Below, in pieces: positions 8,786-16,455 of a stretch of 64,000 bases of DNA (the first letter of the stretch is position 1; every line of letters starts with the position of its first letter). This DNA comes from Ktedonobacter sp. SOSP1-85 (GTDB taxonomy: Bacteria; Chloroflexota; Ktedonobacteria; Ktedonobacterales; Ktedonobacteraceae). Both the position numbers and the translations under genes were made by a program. The stretch covers positions 1,736,001 through 1,800,000 of the forward strand of contig NZ_BNJI01000002.1 of the NCBI RefSeq assembly GCF_016587415.1, read 5' to 3'. The notes beneath the pieces were generated by a model. That model had not been told where the DNA came from. It did not search any database and was given only the letters and a program-made list of their open reading frames with translations.

Positions 8786-9029
8786 CCCACATTCCGCAGG
8801 GTAATTGACAGAAAAACTGAAATTGGATAAGGTAATCTCAGAACGAAAAGGAGCAGAAAAAGCATGCAACGAGCTGAGGATTACCAGAACGAACGTTTGG
8901 ACCATTTGGGCATTGTGGCAGGCGTGTGCCAGGAATTGGGCCTGGCGCAGTGGTTGGATGCCTTGGAACCCAACCAACAGCGCGTGGTCAGTTACGGGAC
9001 CTCCACTGGGCTGTGTTGCAAGAACGGAA
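8786..9029 (+). mobile_element. IS1634-family remnant (left end and transposase N-terminus)
   Basis: The end sequence CCCACATTCCGCAGG at 8786 leads to a frame from ATG at 8864 reading DYQNERLDHLGIVAGVCQEL then GLAQWLDALEP, the start typical of IS1634-type (DUF4277) transposases. It is cut at 9029 by IS6 copy 2; nothing further of the transposase follows. Not functional. Confidence 0.75.
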
Positions 9030-9891
9030 GGTATTGTCAACTTGACGGTGTGGCGAAACATGGTGCTAAAATAACCTCATGAAAACAAACATCGTTGCCC
9101 CCACATATAAAGGCTTTCGTTACCCTCCGGAAATCATTAGCCACGCCATCTGGCTGTATTTTCGCTTTTCGCTCAGTTTTCGTGATGTCGAAGAACTGCT
9201 GGCACAGCGAGGGATCGTCGTGACCTATGAAACCGTGCGGCAGTGGTGCTTGAAGTTTGGGCAGACCTCTGCCAATGAGTTACGTCGTCGCCGCCCTCGT
9301 TGTAGCGACACATGGCACCTGGATGAAGTCTATCTGAAGATTAACGGGAAAACGCACTATCTCTGGAGGGCTGTAGATCAGGATGGCAACGTGCTCGACA
9401 TCCTTGTGCAAAGCCGACGCAGCAAGAAGGCCGCGAAACGATTTTTCCGCAAGCTTCTCAAAGGGTTACAATACGTTCCACGCGTGATCATTACCGATAA
9501 GCTGAAGAGTTATGGGGCGGCGAAACGCGAAACCTTGCCTGGCGTGGAGCATCGTCAGCACAAAGGGTTGAACAATCGTGCTGAAAATTCGCACCAACCT
9601 ACGCGACTGCGTGAAAAGAAGATGCGGCGATTCAAGTCTGCCAAAACATGCCCAACATTTTCTCTCTGCTTTTGGCCCCATTTCAGGGCATTTCCAACCC
9701 CGTCGTCACCGTTTGAGGGCCGAGGAATACCGTGCTATTTTACAGGCTCGCTTTCTGGTGTGGAACGAGATCACCGTAGGAAAACGCATCGCATAATAGT
9801 TAACCCTCCCTCGCATTTCACTGTCTTCAGTCTCTCTCTTCTTTATAACTCAACAATAATCGGCATTCCTAACAAATAAGTTGACAATACC
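9030..9891 (+). mobile_element. IS6-family insertion sequence, copy 2
   Basis: Ends GGTATTGTCAACTT (9030) and AAGTTGACAATACC (to 9891). Left flank GAACGGAA and right flank TGATATTC do not match. The left side cuts an IS1634-type transposase and the right side cuts a beta-phosphoglucomutase-like gene, which points to an IS6-driven deletion or fusion rather than simple insertion. Confidence 0.88.
9079..9796 (+). pseudogene. IS6 family transposase, frameshifted
   Basis: The frame is good through both Asp residues (HLDEVYLKING, VIITDKLKSYG) and the Glu region (NNRAENSHQPTRLREKK). After FKSAK an extra A (AAAA for AAA, near 9645) shifts the frame, giving TCPTFSLCFWPHF instead of the expected HAQxFLSAFGPI. 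The correct C-terminus continues in another frame to a stop near 9796. The catalytic triad lies before the break, but about 45 C-terminal residues are lost or replaced. Confidence 0.82.
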
Positions 9892-9956
9892 TGATATTCC
9901 GAGGTATCGGTTACAACCCCGTCCAGATCAAAGATGATTGCCTGTGGCTGCTGCAT
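9892..9956 (-). pseudogene. Beta-phosphoglucomutase-like HAD hydrolase, N-terminal scrap
   Basis: From ATG at 9956 the minus strand reads MQQPQAIIFDLDGVVTDTSE and is then cut by the end of IS6 copy 2. IIFDLDGVVTDT is the nucleophile motif I of HAD phosphatases, and VVTDT is the form usual in beta-phosphoglucomutase. Only about 21 residues remain, too few for function. The rest of the gene is not in the window, so it was deleted or moved with the IS. Confidence 0.7.
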
Positions 9957-10039
9957 TGTTCACCTTTCCGCATACGCAAGCCTCTTCGCCTGTATACTGG
10001 CTTTCTCCTTTTCCGCTGCAATACTGTTGCTTTCCAGTA

Positions 10040-10306
10040 CTAGATCTCTGTGTTGATCTGAAGAACGCGCACTCCCCGCATATCCAGCCAGTAGCGCCCC
10101 CTTCCTTGCGCCACGCGAATGAGCACGGTATCGCAGGAGGGGCAGCGAATGACCGTCCCCATCCCATGCATGTAGACAGCCAAAGCACCGATGGCAGCGG
10201 TTGCGCCGCAGCCGGTGCAGGTTGCCTGGACCTGCGTCATTTCAAAGGGGAAGATCTCTTGCAGGATGCCCCCGGCAGCGTTGCCATCAAGCTTGTTCTC
10301 CATCAT
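10040..10306 (-). CDS. DUF6510 family zinc-ribbon-like protein
   Basis: An 88-residue protein with two CxxC pairs (CTGCG and CPSCD) spaced as a zinc ribbon, ending RVAQGRGRYWLDMRGVRVLQI, features of DUF6510 proteins. Function unknown. Its ATG overlaps the stop of the ferredoxin-reductase gene by four bases (ATGA), so it is translationally coupled as last gene of a three-gene operon. It may be an accessory to the flavoprotein/molybdoenzyme pair; that is inferred from position only. Confidence 0.75.
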   Translation of the reverse strand: MMENKLDGNAAGGILQEIFPFEMTQVQATCTGCGATAAIGALAVYMHGMGTVIRCPSCDTVLIRVAQGRGRYWLDMRGVRVLQINTEI

Positions 10307-11061
10307 GTTTCTCCTGTCGGTCCGAAGCGTTCGGTTTTGATGCGCCCTGGCTCATATCCCAGGGTGACGAGACTCGTGGCGGTTGTTTCGACGAATGGGG
10401 TTGGGCCACAGATGAACAGCAACGGGCGTTGATCAACTGGCCATGCCACCTCACGCAGCATCTCGGTATCGATCCGGCGGTGATACTCTGTCCACCCAGG
10501 CGGTTGCTCCCGGGTTAGCGTATGCACCACCTCAAGCTTCGTGTTGCCCTTGACCAGGCGAGCGAGTTCTTCACGGTAGATGACCTCTGTGTATGATCGC
10601 GACGAATACAGCAAACGGATCGGAATCGTGCTCCCGAGAGCAGCCCAATAGCGGATCATCGCCATCAACGGCACGATCCCCGATCCCCCGGCTACCAGCA
10701 AGAGAGGGCCACCCATCTGCTCCTCCCAGACGAAGTATCCCCCGATTGGACCGCGCAGTTCCAGCTGGTCACCGACACGGAGTTCACCCGTGAGGTAGGG
10801 CGATACTTCCCCCTCATCGAGCCGTTCGACGGTAAGCGTCACACGTGGTTCCTGCTGGGGAGCAGACGCGATCGAATAGCTACGTTCTGCCTGGTAGCCG
10901 TCTTCAGCCGTGAGGCGCACATCCACATGCTGTCCTGGTCGATGCCCGTTCCAGTGCGGAACGGCGAGCGTAATACTCTTCGCCCGCGCTGTTTCTTCCT
11001 GCGTCGCAACCACCTCGCCAAGCTGCCAGCTTAGTCGCCCCGGTATCGTTCTTCTTTCCAT
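10303..11061 (-). CDS. Ferredoxin reductase-type FAD/NAD(P)H oxidoreductase
   Basis: A 252-residue protein of the FNR superfamily without a 2Fe-2S domain. The FAD-binding RSYSIASAP motif is near residue 60, the nucleotide-binding GGSGIVPLMAMIRYW motif near 125, and CGPTPFVE plus the terminal ERFGPTG follow in the usual order. It likely passes electrons between NAD(P)H and the neighbouring sulfite-oxidase-like molybdoenzyme. The start overlaps the 3' end of that gene by 31 nt, which indicates coupled translation. Cytoplasmic, no membrane segment. Confidence 0.88.
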   Translation of the reverse strand: MERRTIPGRLSWQLGEVVATQEETARAKSITLAVPHWNGHRPGQHVDVRLTAEDGYQAERSYSIASAPQQEPRVTLTVERLDEGEVSPYLTGELRVGDQLELRGPIGGYFVWEEQMGGPLLLVAGGSGIVPLMAMIRYWAALGSTIPIRLLYSSRSYTEVIYREELARLVKGNTKLEVVHTLTREQPPGWTEYHRRIDTEMLREVAWPVDQRPLLFICGPTPFVETTATSLVTLGYEPGRIKTERFGPTGET

Positions 11062-11642
11062 GGATCACCGTGATTATGGTAGCCAAGCGATTCCCAGAAG
11101 CCCGGTTCATCCCGATCGACCAATCGCAGCCCTCGGACCCACTTGGCGCTCTTCCAGAAGTAGAGATGGGGAACCAGCAGGCGGGCCGGTCCACCATGTT
11201 CAGGGGGGAGCGGCTGCCCCTCATACGCATCCACCACCCATGCCTTCCCACCCAACACGTCTTCCAGCGGAAGGTTGGTGGTATAGCCGCCATCGCTAAA
11301 GGCGATCACGTACTTGGCATCGTACGCAACCTGCTCGAGCAGCGTCTCGACAGAGACACCTTCCCAGTGTGTATCCAGTTTCGACCACTTGGTTACGCAG
11401 TGGATGTCTTTGGTCACCATCTCATGTGGCAGTGCGCGAAAGGCATCCCAGGTCCACCGTTTTGGTTGATCGACCTCCCCAAGCAGGGAGAAATCCCAGG
11501 TTGCGAGGGGCGTGTGTGGCGTTGGCCCTGCCGAAAGGACAGGGAAGCCACGCTCCAGATATTGTCCTGGCGGGATTCGCCCACGCTCGTCGCCAGGTTT
11601 TCGGCGACCTCGGAATCCCCGCGAGACGAAACCTTCGCTCAT
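11031..11642 (-). CDS. Sulfite oxidase-like molybdopterin oxidoreductase
   Basis: A 203-residue protein with only the molybdopterin-binding domain of the sulfite oxidase family (MsrP/YuiH-like). The Mo-ligating Cys is in IHCVTKWSKLDTHWEGV; later HGGPARLLVPHLYFWKSAKWV is the usual cofactor-pocket stretch. It lacks a Tat signal and the dimerisation domain of true sulfite oxidases, so it is probably cytoplasmic. With the next two genes it forms an operon in which the flavoprotein could supply or take electrons. Possible roles are sulfoxide or sulfite redox chemistry; the substrate is unknown. Confidence 0.88.
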   Translation of the reverse strand: MSEGFVSRGFRGRRKPGDERGRIPPGQYLERGFPVLSAGPTPHTPLATWDFSLLGEVDQPKRWTWDAFRALPHEMVTKDIHCVTKWSKLDTHWEGVSVETLLEQVAYDAKYVIAFSDGGYTTNLPLEDVLGGKAWVVDAYEGQPLPPEHGGPARLLVPHLYFWKSAKWVRGLRLVDRDEPGFWESLGYHNHGDPWKEERYRGD

Positions 11643-11695
11643 TTCTTCACTCCTGATCTCTTTCTCATGGTATTTTTGATGAACGACAACTTGTC

Positions 11696-13090
11696 CTACG
11701 AATCGAGTGTCATAAACAGCAGATTGAGCCCTTCCGCCAGGAGTGGATGGGTGAAGATGCCTTCCTTTAAAGCAGTGTAGGGCAGCTTCCCCATCATCGC
11801 CACCTGGATGATGGTCATGATCTCGCCCCCTTCGATGCTCAGGATGGCGCAGCCCAGGATGTGCTGGGTCTCGGCATCGACGATAACCTTCATAAACCCA
11901 CGCGTCTCGCCCGTTTCCAGGGCACGGGGCACAGCAGTCATGGGCAATTTCGCCACACGGATATTGCGCCCCTGTTTCCTGGCCTCGTTTTCAGTCATGC
12001 CAACCCGTCCAAGCTGGGGGTCGATGAAGATGGTATAGGGGACAAGGCGATCCCGCGTGCTGGCACTGCCATGCTCCAGCAGATTGGTGCGTAAAATGCG
12101 GAAGTCATCGTACGAGGCGTGGGTGAACGCTGGCCCCCCTCTTACATCCCCCATGGCATAGACGCCAGGAACGTTCGTTTCCAGTCGCTCATTGACCTGA
12201 ATGTAGCCCTCCTGGTTCAGGTGGATGCCCGCCGCTTCGGGGGTGAGCGCTTCGGTATTGGGAATGCGACCGGCGGCTGCTAGCAGATGCGAGCCGGTCA
12301 GCTGCTGTTCGCCTTGAGGCGTACGCACGGTCAACTGGAGACGCCCATCACTGAGCGGCTCCACCTGTTGCGGTGTGGTGCCGGCCAGGACCGTGATCCC
12401 CTCCTCGCGAAACATCTTCGTGATCTCATCGGACACGTCCTCATCCTCACTCATCAGCAAGCGTGGACGGCGCTGAATAATCGTGACCTGGCTGCCAAAG
12501 CGGCGAAACATCTGTCCGAACTCCAGCCCGATGTAGCCGCCACCGAGAATGAGCAGATGTTCGGGAAGTGTATCCAGCTCCATAAGCGTGGTTGAATTGA
12601 GCACGGGGATACTCTCGACGCCTTCGATCGTGGGTGGCGCTGGTCGGTCGCCCGTATCGATCACAATCAGGGGCGCGGTGATTTCTCGCGTCTCGCCGTC
12701 CTGGAGAGAGACCTCAAGCGTTTTTGGGGCGGTAAAGTGAGCCTCGCCCCTGAGCAGATCCAGCCCTTGTGCCGCAGTCAGAAGGTTCTGGTGGCCCTTG
12801 CGCGCACCCTCAACGATCCCTTGTTTGCGTTGGAGGACATCCTGCAGATCGACCGAGATGGGGCCCGTGTGGACGCCGTACTCAGAGCCACGCCGTGCCA
12901 GATACGCAACGCGTGCGCTAGCAACCATCGTTTTGGTGGGGGTACAGCCCACGTTGACACAGACCCCGCCGATATGGTCTCGCTCAATCAGCGCCACTTT
13001 TCGGCCTGCCTTCGCCAGGGTGATGGGGAGGAGTCTGCCACCCCGGCTGGTCCCGATCACAATCGCGTCATAGGTGGTGGCTTGGGGCAT
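11696..13090 (-). CDS. Mercuric reductase-like FAD-dependent disulfide oxidoreductase
   Basis: A 464-residue class I pyridine nucleotide-disulfide oxidoreductase. The redox pair is in GGVCVNVGCTPTKT; the NAD(P)-binding motif is LILGGGYIGLEFG near 185; YAMGDVRGGPAF is the second FAD motif; the dimerisation domain ends THPLLAEGLNLLF. The first FAD motif reads GTSRGGRLLPITLA, where GxGxxG is usual, so its second Gly is Ser. The MerA-specific N-terminal metal domain and C-terminal Cys pair are absent, which argues for a RclA/YkgC-type enzyme or a general disulfide reductase rather than true mercury reduction. It precedes the molybdoenzyme operon by 53 nt on the same strand. Confidence 0.85.
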   Translation of the reverse strand: MPQATTYDAIVIGTSRGGRLLPITLAKAGRKVALIERDHIGGVCVNVGCTPTKTMVASARVAYLARRGSEYGVHTGPISVDLQDVLQRKQGIVEGARKGHQNLLTAAQGLDLLRGEAHFTAPKTLEVSLQDGETREITAPLIVIDTGDRPAPPTIEGVESIPVLNSTTLMELDTLPEHLLILGGGYIGLEFGQMFRRFGSQVTIIQRRPRLLMSEDEDVSDEITKMFREEGITVLAGTTPQQVEPLSDGRLQLTVRTPQGEQQLTGSHLLAAAGRIPNTEALTPEAAGIHLNQEGYIQVNERLETNVPGVYAMGDVRGGPAFTHASYDDFRILRTNLLEHGSASTRDRLVPYTIFIDPQLGRVGMTENEARKQGRNIRVAKLPMTAVPRALETGETRGFMKVIVDAETQHILGCAILSIEGGEIMTIIQVAMMGKLPYTALKEGIFTHPLLAEGLNLLFMTLDS

Positions 13091-13517
13091 CTCACTGTTC
13101 TCCTTCTGCTTCTCCGTAGACGGAATAGGTGCTTCCCACGAGCAACCTACCTACCTCAATAATGGTGTTCCATCTTCAAGATATATGTTGAGTACAAGAG
13201 AATGACAAGCATATCTCCATCTCTTTATGCAAAAGATTACAGGGATGTCATTTCATGGTACGTGCATGTTTTTCCAGCTAAGTTCCCAAAATGAGAACGG
13301 CCTTGTCATGTTCCGTCAACCGATATTTGCAACAGAAGGCTTTCCCTTGCTCTCTTGAAATCGCTGCGGGGCAGCCAGGCATCCATGCTGGTCTGTCCCT
13401 ATGCGCGCCGATCTTCCCGATCATGGAAGTAGGGCTTGAGCATCATGGCTGTTGGAGAATGCTTTTCCCACGCCAGAGACATCCTTTGCTGCTCAGGCCA
13501 GCAGTTCTGCGGGATGT
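13091..13517. other. Intergenic stretch before the IS6-like element
   Basis: It contains the promoter region of the flavoenzyme gene (ribosome binding site GGAGAACAGTGAG before 13090). No gene or repeat is recognised up to the IS end at 13518. Confidence 0.4.
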
Positions 13518-14482
13518 GTCAGAACTGAGAACACAGAAGATCACAAGGCGTGCCTCATCTTCAACCTGAATCTGTTTAGGCGACCAGCAACATGGTTTTC
13601 AAGGCATCCAATCGTTGGCAGAAGAGATGACGTTGGTCAGCGAGGGAAACATATTGCTTTCTCGTGGTCCGAAACCGAAAGAACTGGCGTACCTCGTCAA
13701 ATGCCCTGCAGAAGCGAGAGGCCGATGTGAAGTTCCCAAAACCACGCATCGGATAATAGCGCTGTTTGATCCCACGATGATCTTGCTCCAAGTGGTTATT
13801 CAGATAGGCATTCCGGCGATGCATGACCTCGCTGCCGAGAATCTCACGAATCGCACGTGGAGAGGAGTCATGTCCATCGGTCGTTACCCGCTCCGGGGCG
13901 TGACCAACCGTTGCAATAGCTTGGCGGAAAAACTGCTTTGCTGCCTCCATATCGCGTTTCTCACTCAGGCGTGAATCGACCAGATTTCCATCACGATCGA
14001 GAGCGCGATAGAGATACCACCACGTTCCTCGCACGTTGATGTACGTTTCATCCACGTACCATGATGTCCCTGTTTGTCCCCGCCGCCTGGTACGCAAGTG
14101 TTCTGCAAGCAAGGGAGCAAAACGAGCTTCCCAGTCTCGGATCGCCTCATGAGTGAAGACCCAACCGCGCTCGAGAAACATCTCAGCGCGATCCCGCAGA
14201 CTCAGTGTATAGCGCAGCCGCCAGAGAACAACAAGCAGAACGAGATCGGTTGGATATTCCAGAAAGTTAAAAGGCGTGTTGGTGCGCTCATTGAAGATAT
14301 GGTGGCACCTTCGGCAGCGGAATATCCGGTAGCCAAGTGTGGTTTTCCTGTTTTGTTCTCTTGTCGTTACAGCCAGGCAGTACGGGCAGTTCATCGGGCA
14401 CGCCTCCCCAAAATGTTTCTGTGCTGATCAGTCTATCACACGCTAGCGGAACTTCGCTTAGAGTTCTGTTCTTAGTTCTGAC
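13518..14482 (-). mobile_element. IS6-like insertion sequence with zinc-ribbon transposase
   Basis: About 965 bp between inverted ends GTCAGAACTGAGAACA (left) and TGTTCTTAGTTCTGAC (right). The ends differ from those of the other IS6 copies in the window. On the right it abuts a partial 162-bp-type MITE (14490-14566), so it landed in that MITE and the other half is gone. Confidence 0.8.
13576..14394 (-). CDS. IS6-like DDE transposase with N-terminal zinc ribbon
   Basis: A 272-residue protein. The N-terminus has a beta-ribbon with Cys pairs (CPYC, CRRC) used for end recognition. The DDE core is clear: Asp in WYVDETYINVRG, Asp in VTTDGHDSSPRAI, Glu in NNHLEQDHRGIKQRYYPM. The first catalytic block is preceded by SLRDRAEMFLERG, an HTH-like helix as in IS6. 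No interruption, so probably active. It is clearly diverged from the 23x-residue IS6 transposases elsewhere in the window. Confidence 0.88.
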   Translation of the reverse strand: MNCPYCLAVTTREQNRKTTLGYRIFRCRRCHHIFNERTNTPFNFLEYPTDLVLLVVLWRLRYTLSLRDRAEMFLERGWVFTHEAIRDWEARFAPLLAEHLRTRRRGQTGTSWYVDETYINVRGTWWYLYRALDRDGNLVDSRLSEKRDMEAAKQFFRQAIATVGHAPERVTTDGHDSSPRAIREILGSEVMHRRNAYLNNHLEQDHRGIKQRYYPMRGFGNFTSASRFCRAFDEVRQFFRFRTTRKQYVSLADQRHLFCQRLDALKTMLLVA

Positions 14483-14489
14483 GCATCCA

Positions 14490-14566
14490 GAAAAAGGGCG
14501 CAATCCCCACTTTGAGGTCTGTTTCTCTTATATAAGCTCTACAATTTCCATTAAGTTGACAATACC
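14490..14566. repeat. 162-bp-type MITE, partial copy 3
   Basis: Matches the right ~77 bp (inverted) of the full copies, including AGAAAAAGGGCGCAATCCCC and the terminal AAGTTGACAATACC ending at 14566. The other half was lost beside the IS at 13518-14482. Its last base supplies part of the MarR stop codon. Confidence 0.75.
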
Positions 14567-15027
14567 TATTCCTCGCTTGTCCCGCGTAACATGCGTTCCA
14601 TTGAGGCGATGGCCCGCTCAAGTGTTTCTTGTTCGGCGGGCGTCAGTTGCGCGAGCAGATTTCCCAGTTGCTCAGTTCGTCGACGCTGGCCCTCATGCAA
14701 GACCTCCATACCCCTGGATGTGACTATCAAATGAATCGTGCGCCGATCACGCGCGTCTGCCTGGCGTTCTACCAATCCCTCCGTGACCAGGGCTGCAACG
14801 ATCCGGCTGATCGTTGGCAGTGCCACCTGTTCCGCCTCGGCTAGCTCGCTGATGGTACGAGGGCCACCAAAACCGATCACTGAAAGGGCCGAGAGGCGTG
14901 CGGGACTTAACCCTGTCAGCGGATCTTGCTGACGCACGCGCCTGAGCAGGTGGATCGCCACAGAATGGAGGCGGTTGGCGATGTCAACCGCATGGTTTTC
15001 AGGGTGATTTGACGTGTGACTCATCAT
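14566..15027 (-). CDS. MarR family transcriptional regulator
   Basis: A 153-residue winged-helix regulator. The DNA-binding part is TISELAEAEQVALPTISRIV followed by the wing with ADARDRRTIHLIVTSRG (DxRxxR motif of MarR). The C-terminal dimer helix (QLTPAEQETLERAIASMERM) is present. The stop codon TAG uses the terminal G of a MITE, so the native C-terminus may have been slightly different, though length is normal. The divergent ankyrin gene starts 67 nt away, and a near-perfect palindrome lies between; autoregulation and control of the ankyrin gene are likely. Confidence 0.9.
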   Translation of the reverse strand: MMSHTSNHPENHAVDIANRLHSVAIHLLRRVRQQDPLTGLSPARLSALSVIGFGGPRTISELAEAEQVALPTISRIVAALVTEGLVERQADARDRRTIHLIVTSRGMEVLHEGQRRRTEQLGNLLAQLTPAEQETLERAIASMERMLRGTSEE

Positions 15028-15052
15028 ATGCTATTCTACTCCTAGAAATTAG

Positions 15053-15065
15053 TTAGCAATGCTAA
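15053..15065. promoter_or_regulatory. Candidate MarR operator
   Basis: TTAGCAATGCTAA is a 13-bp palindrome broken only at its centre, in the 66-bp gap between the divergent marR-type and ankyrin genes. MarR proteins bind such inverted repeats to repress both directions. The assignment is inference. Confidence 0.5.
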
Positions 15066-15093
15066 GTATACCCCGGAAAGGATTATTTGCCTC

Positions 15094-15753
15094 ATGTCTC
15101 AAGATTTTTTTACCGCTATCAGAACAGGCGATAGCGCGCATCTCACCACATTGCTTGCGGAACAGCCCACGCTGGTCCATGCTCGGTCACCTCAAGGTAT
15201 CTCCGCTGTCCTCTGGGCACATTATACAGGCCAGACCGGCTTGCTTCCACTGCTCTTAGCCGCTCATCCTCAGCTTGATATTCATGATGCGGCAGCTCTG
15301 GGTGATCTGTATCGGCTGCGCGCCCTTCTCGCTGGTGATCCTTCACTGGCTCAGGCGTATTCAAGTGATGGTTTTACGCCATTGCACTACGTCGCTTTTT
15401 TTAATGGCAGTACCGACCTGGCATCCTCTTTGCTTGAGGCAGGGGCGGAGGTTGATGCTGTTGCGCGCAATGCTCAGCAGGTCACACCACTGCACAGTGC
15501 TGCCGCACATCGCCACCATGCCATCTTTCAATTACTCCTGGCTCATGGAGCTAACGTCAATGCTCGTCAGCAGGGTGGCGAGACTCCGCTCATGGAGGCC
15601 GCCCAAAATGGCGACGTGGCTCTGGTGGATGATCTGCTCGCACGCGGAGCTGATCCCATGCTGACTATGGACAATGGACAGATCGCGGCTGATTTCGCGG
15701 CAAAGGCTGGGCATGCTGATCTCGCTGCAACTCTGCGTCGTAAGATGGTGTAA
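15094..15753 (+). CDS. Ankyrin repeat protein
   Basis: A 219-residue protein built almost entirely of ankyrin repeats. The cleanest are DGFTPLHYVAFFNGSTDLAS, QQVTPLHSAAAHRHHAIFQL and GGETPLMEAAQNGDVALVDD, each followed by LLxxGAxVxA or a variant; two weaker N-terminal units precede them. No signal peptide or membrane segment, so it is a cytoplasmic protein-binding scaffold; the partner is unknown. Divergent from the MarR gene and probably under its control. Confidence 0.88.
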   Translation: MSQDFFTAIRTGDSAHLTTLLAEQPTLVHARSPQGISAVLWAHYTGQTGLLPLLLAAHPQLDIHDAAALGDLYRLRALLAGDPSLAQAYSSDGFTPLHYVAFFNGSTDLASSLLEAGAEVDAVARNAQQVTPLHSAAAHRHHAIFQLLLAHGANVNARQQGGETPLMEAAQNGDVALVDDLLARGADPMLTMDNGQIAADFAAKAGHADLAATLRRKMV

Positions 15754-15853
15754 TATCTCTCGCGAGTGTTTCACTTGAAAAGAACCCTACGAGCAACTAC
15801 TCGGTTGGGGGTATTTTCAGTCGCATTTCTGTCTGGTACAGACATCGCGTTTT

Positions 15854-15894
15854 CTCATTCAGAAAACTCGTGTGTAGGAGCTTTTCTGAATGAG
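15854..15894 (+). terminator. Hairpin downstream of the ankyrin gene
   Basis: CTCATTCAGAAAA pairs with TTTTCTGAATGAG across a 15-base loop, about 100 nt after the ankyrin stop. Confidence 0.55.
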
Positions 15895-15924
15895 GAAACA
15901 CCCTCCAACAGGAGCGGTCTCCAG

Positions 15925-16192
15925 ATGAAACTTAACACATTGAAGACGTTTCGTCAGCAAGTGTACCACTGCCTGGAACAGCGAGCCGATGCCTTGTTTA
16001 GTTTGTGTGACGGTTTGTTGAGCAGCCCACAAGCGCGAACGTTCCCCCGAACTCTCTCATTCGCCCTTTTTGGGCCGGAAGTGGCCCAGCATCTATGCCG
16101 CACTGGCCGATGGGAAGATCAAGGTTGATCAACTGCAAGCTCTGTGTGTGCGCAGGGTGCTGGCCGAATTGCCCGCAGAGGGTCCGATCTGA
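15925..16192 (+). pseudogene. IS4-like transposase, N-terminal fragment with frameshift
   Basis: MKLNTLKTFRQQVYHCLEQR and ADALFSLCDGLLSSPQART are the N-terminus of a transposase type common in such genomes. A frame change near 16045 is needed to read on as GRKWPSIYAALADGKIKVDQ then VRRVLAELPAEGPI, where the frame stops at the start of the IS110 left end. The catalytic domain is gone. Confidence 0.65.
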
Positions 16193-16455
16193 TATTGTCA
16201 AGATATCATGTGCCGAAGGCACACCACCCTCTATGAAAACGGGCTACAATGAACCCCGAGAAGAGCTTCCAGCGAGAGGACGAGAACAAGTTTAAGGCCA
16301 TCGAGCTTGTTTCATTGTCAAGATGTCCCCTGGTGCCTGGGTGAACCACCCCTTGTCGCTCCCTCGGGAAGCACGAAGAAGAAATGAGAAATAATGGCAC
16401 CTCGCTGGGGATCTTCGCGAACCAAGTGTGGTGAGAAAAAGGAAGGGGGAAGTGA
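16193..16455 (+). ncRNA. IS110 5' noncoding end, candidate bridge RNA region
   Basis: About 260 bp without coding capacity lies between the truncated IS4-like gene and the IS110 recombinase. IS110-group elements encode a structured bridge RNA in such a left end. Two near-direct repeats, ATTGTCAAGATATC (16194) and ATTGTCAAGATGTC (16315), lie here, and the second half is GC-rich and can fold. The exact element end and RNA borders cannot be fixed by eye. Confidence 0.4.

Noticed and set aside
11696..13090. True mercuric reductase (merA)
   Set aside because: Lacks the N-terminal heavy-metal domain and C-terminal Cys pair, and no mer genes are nearby.
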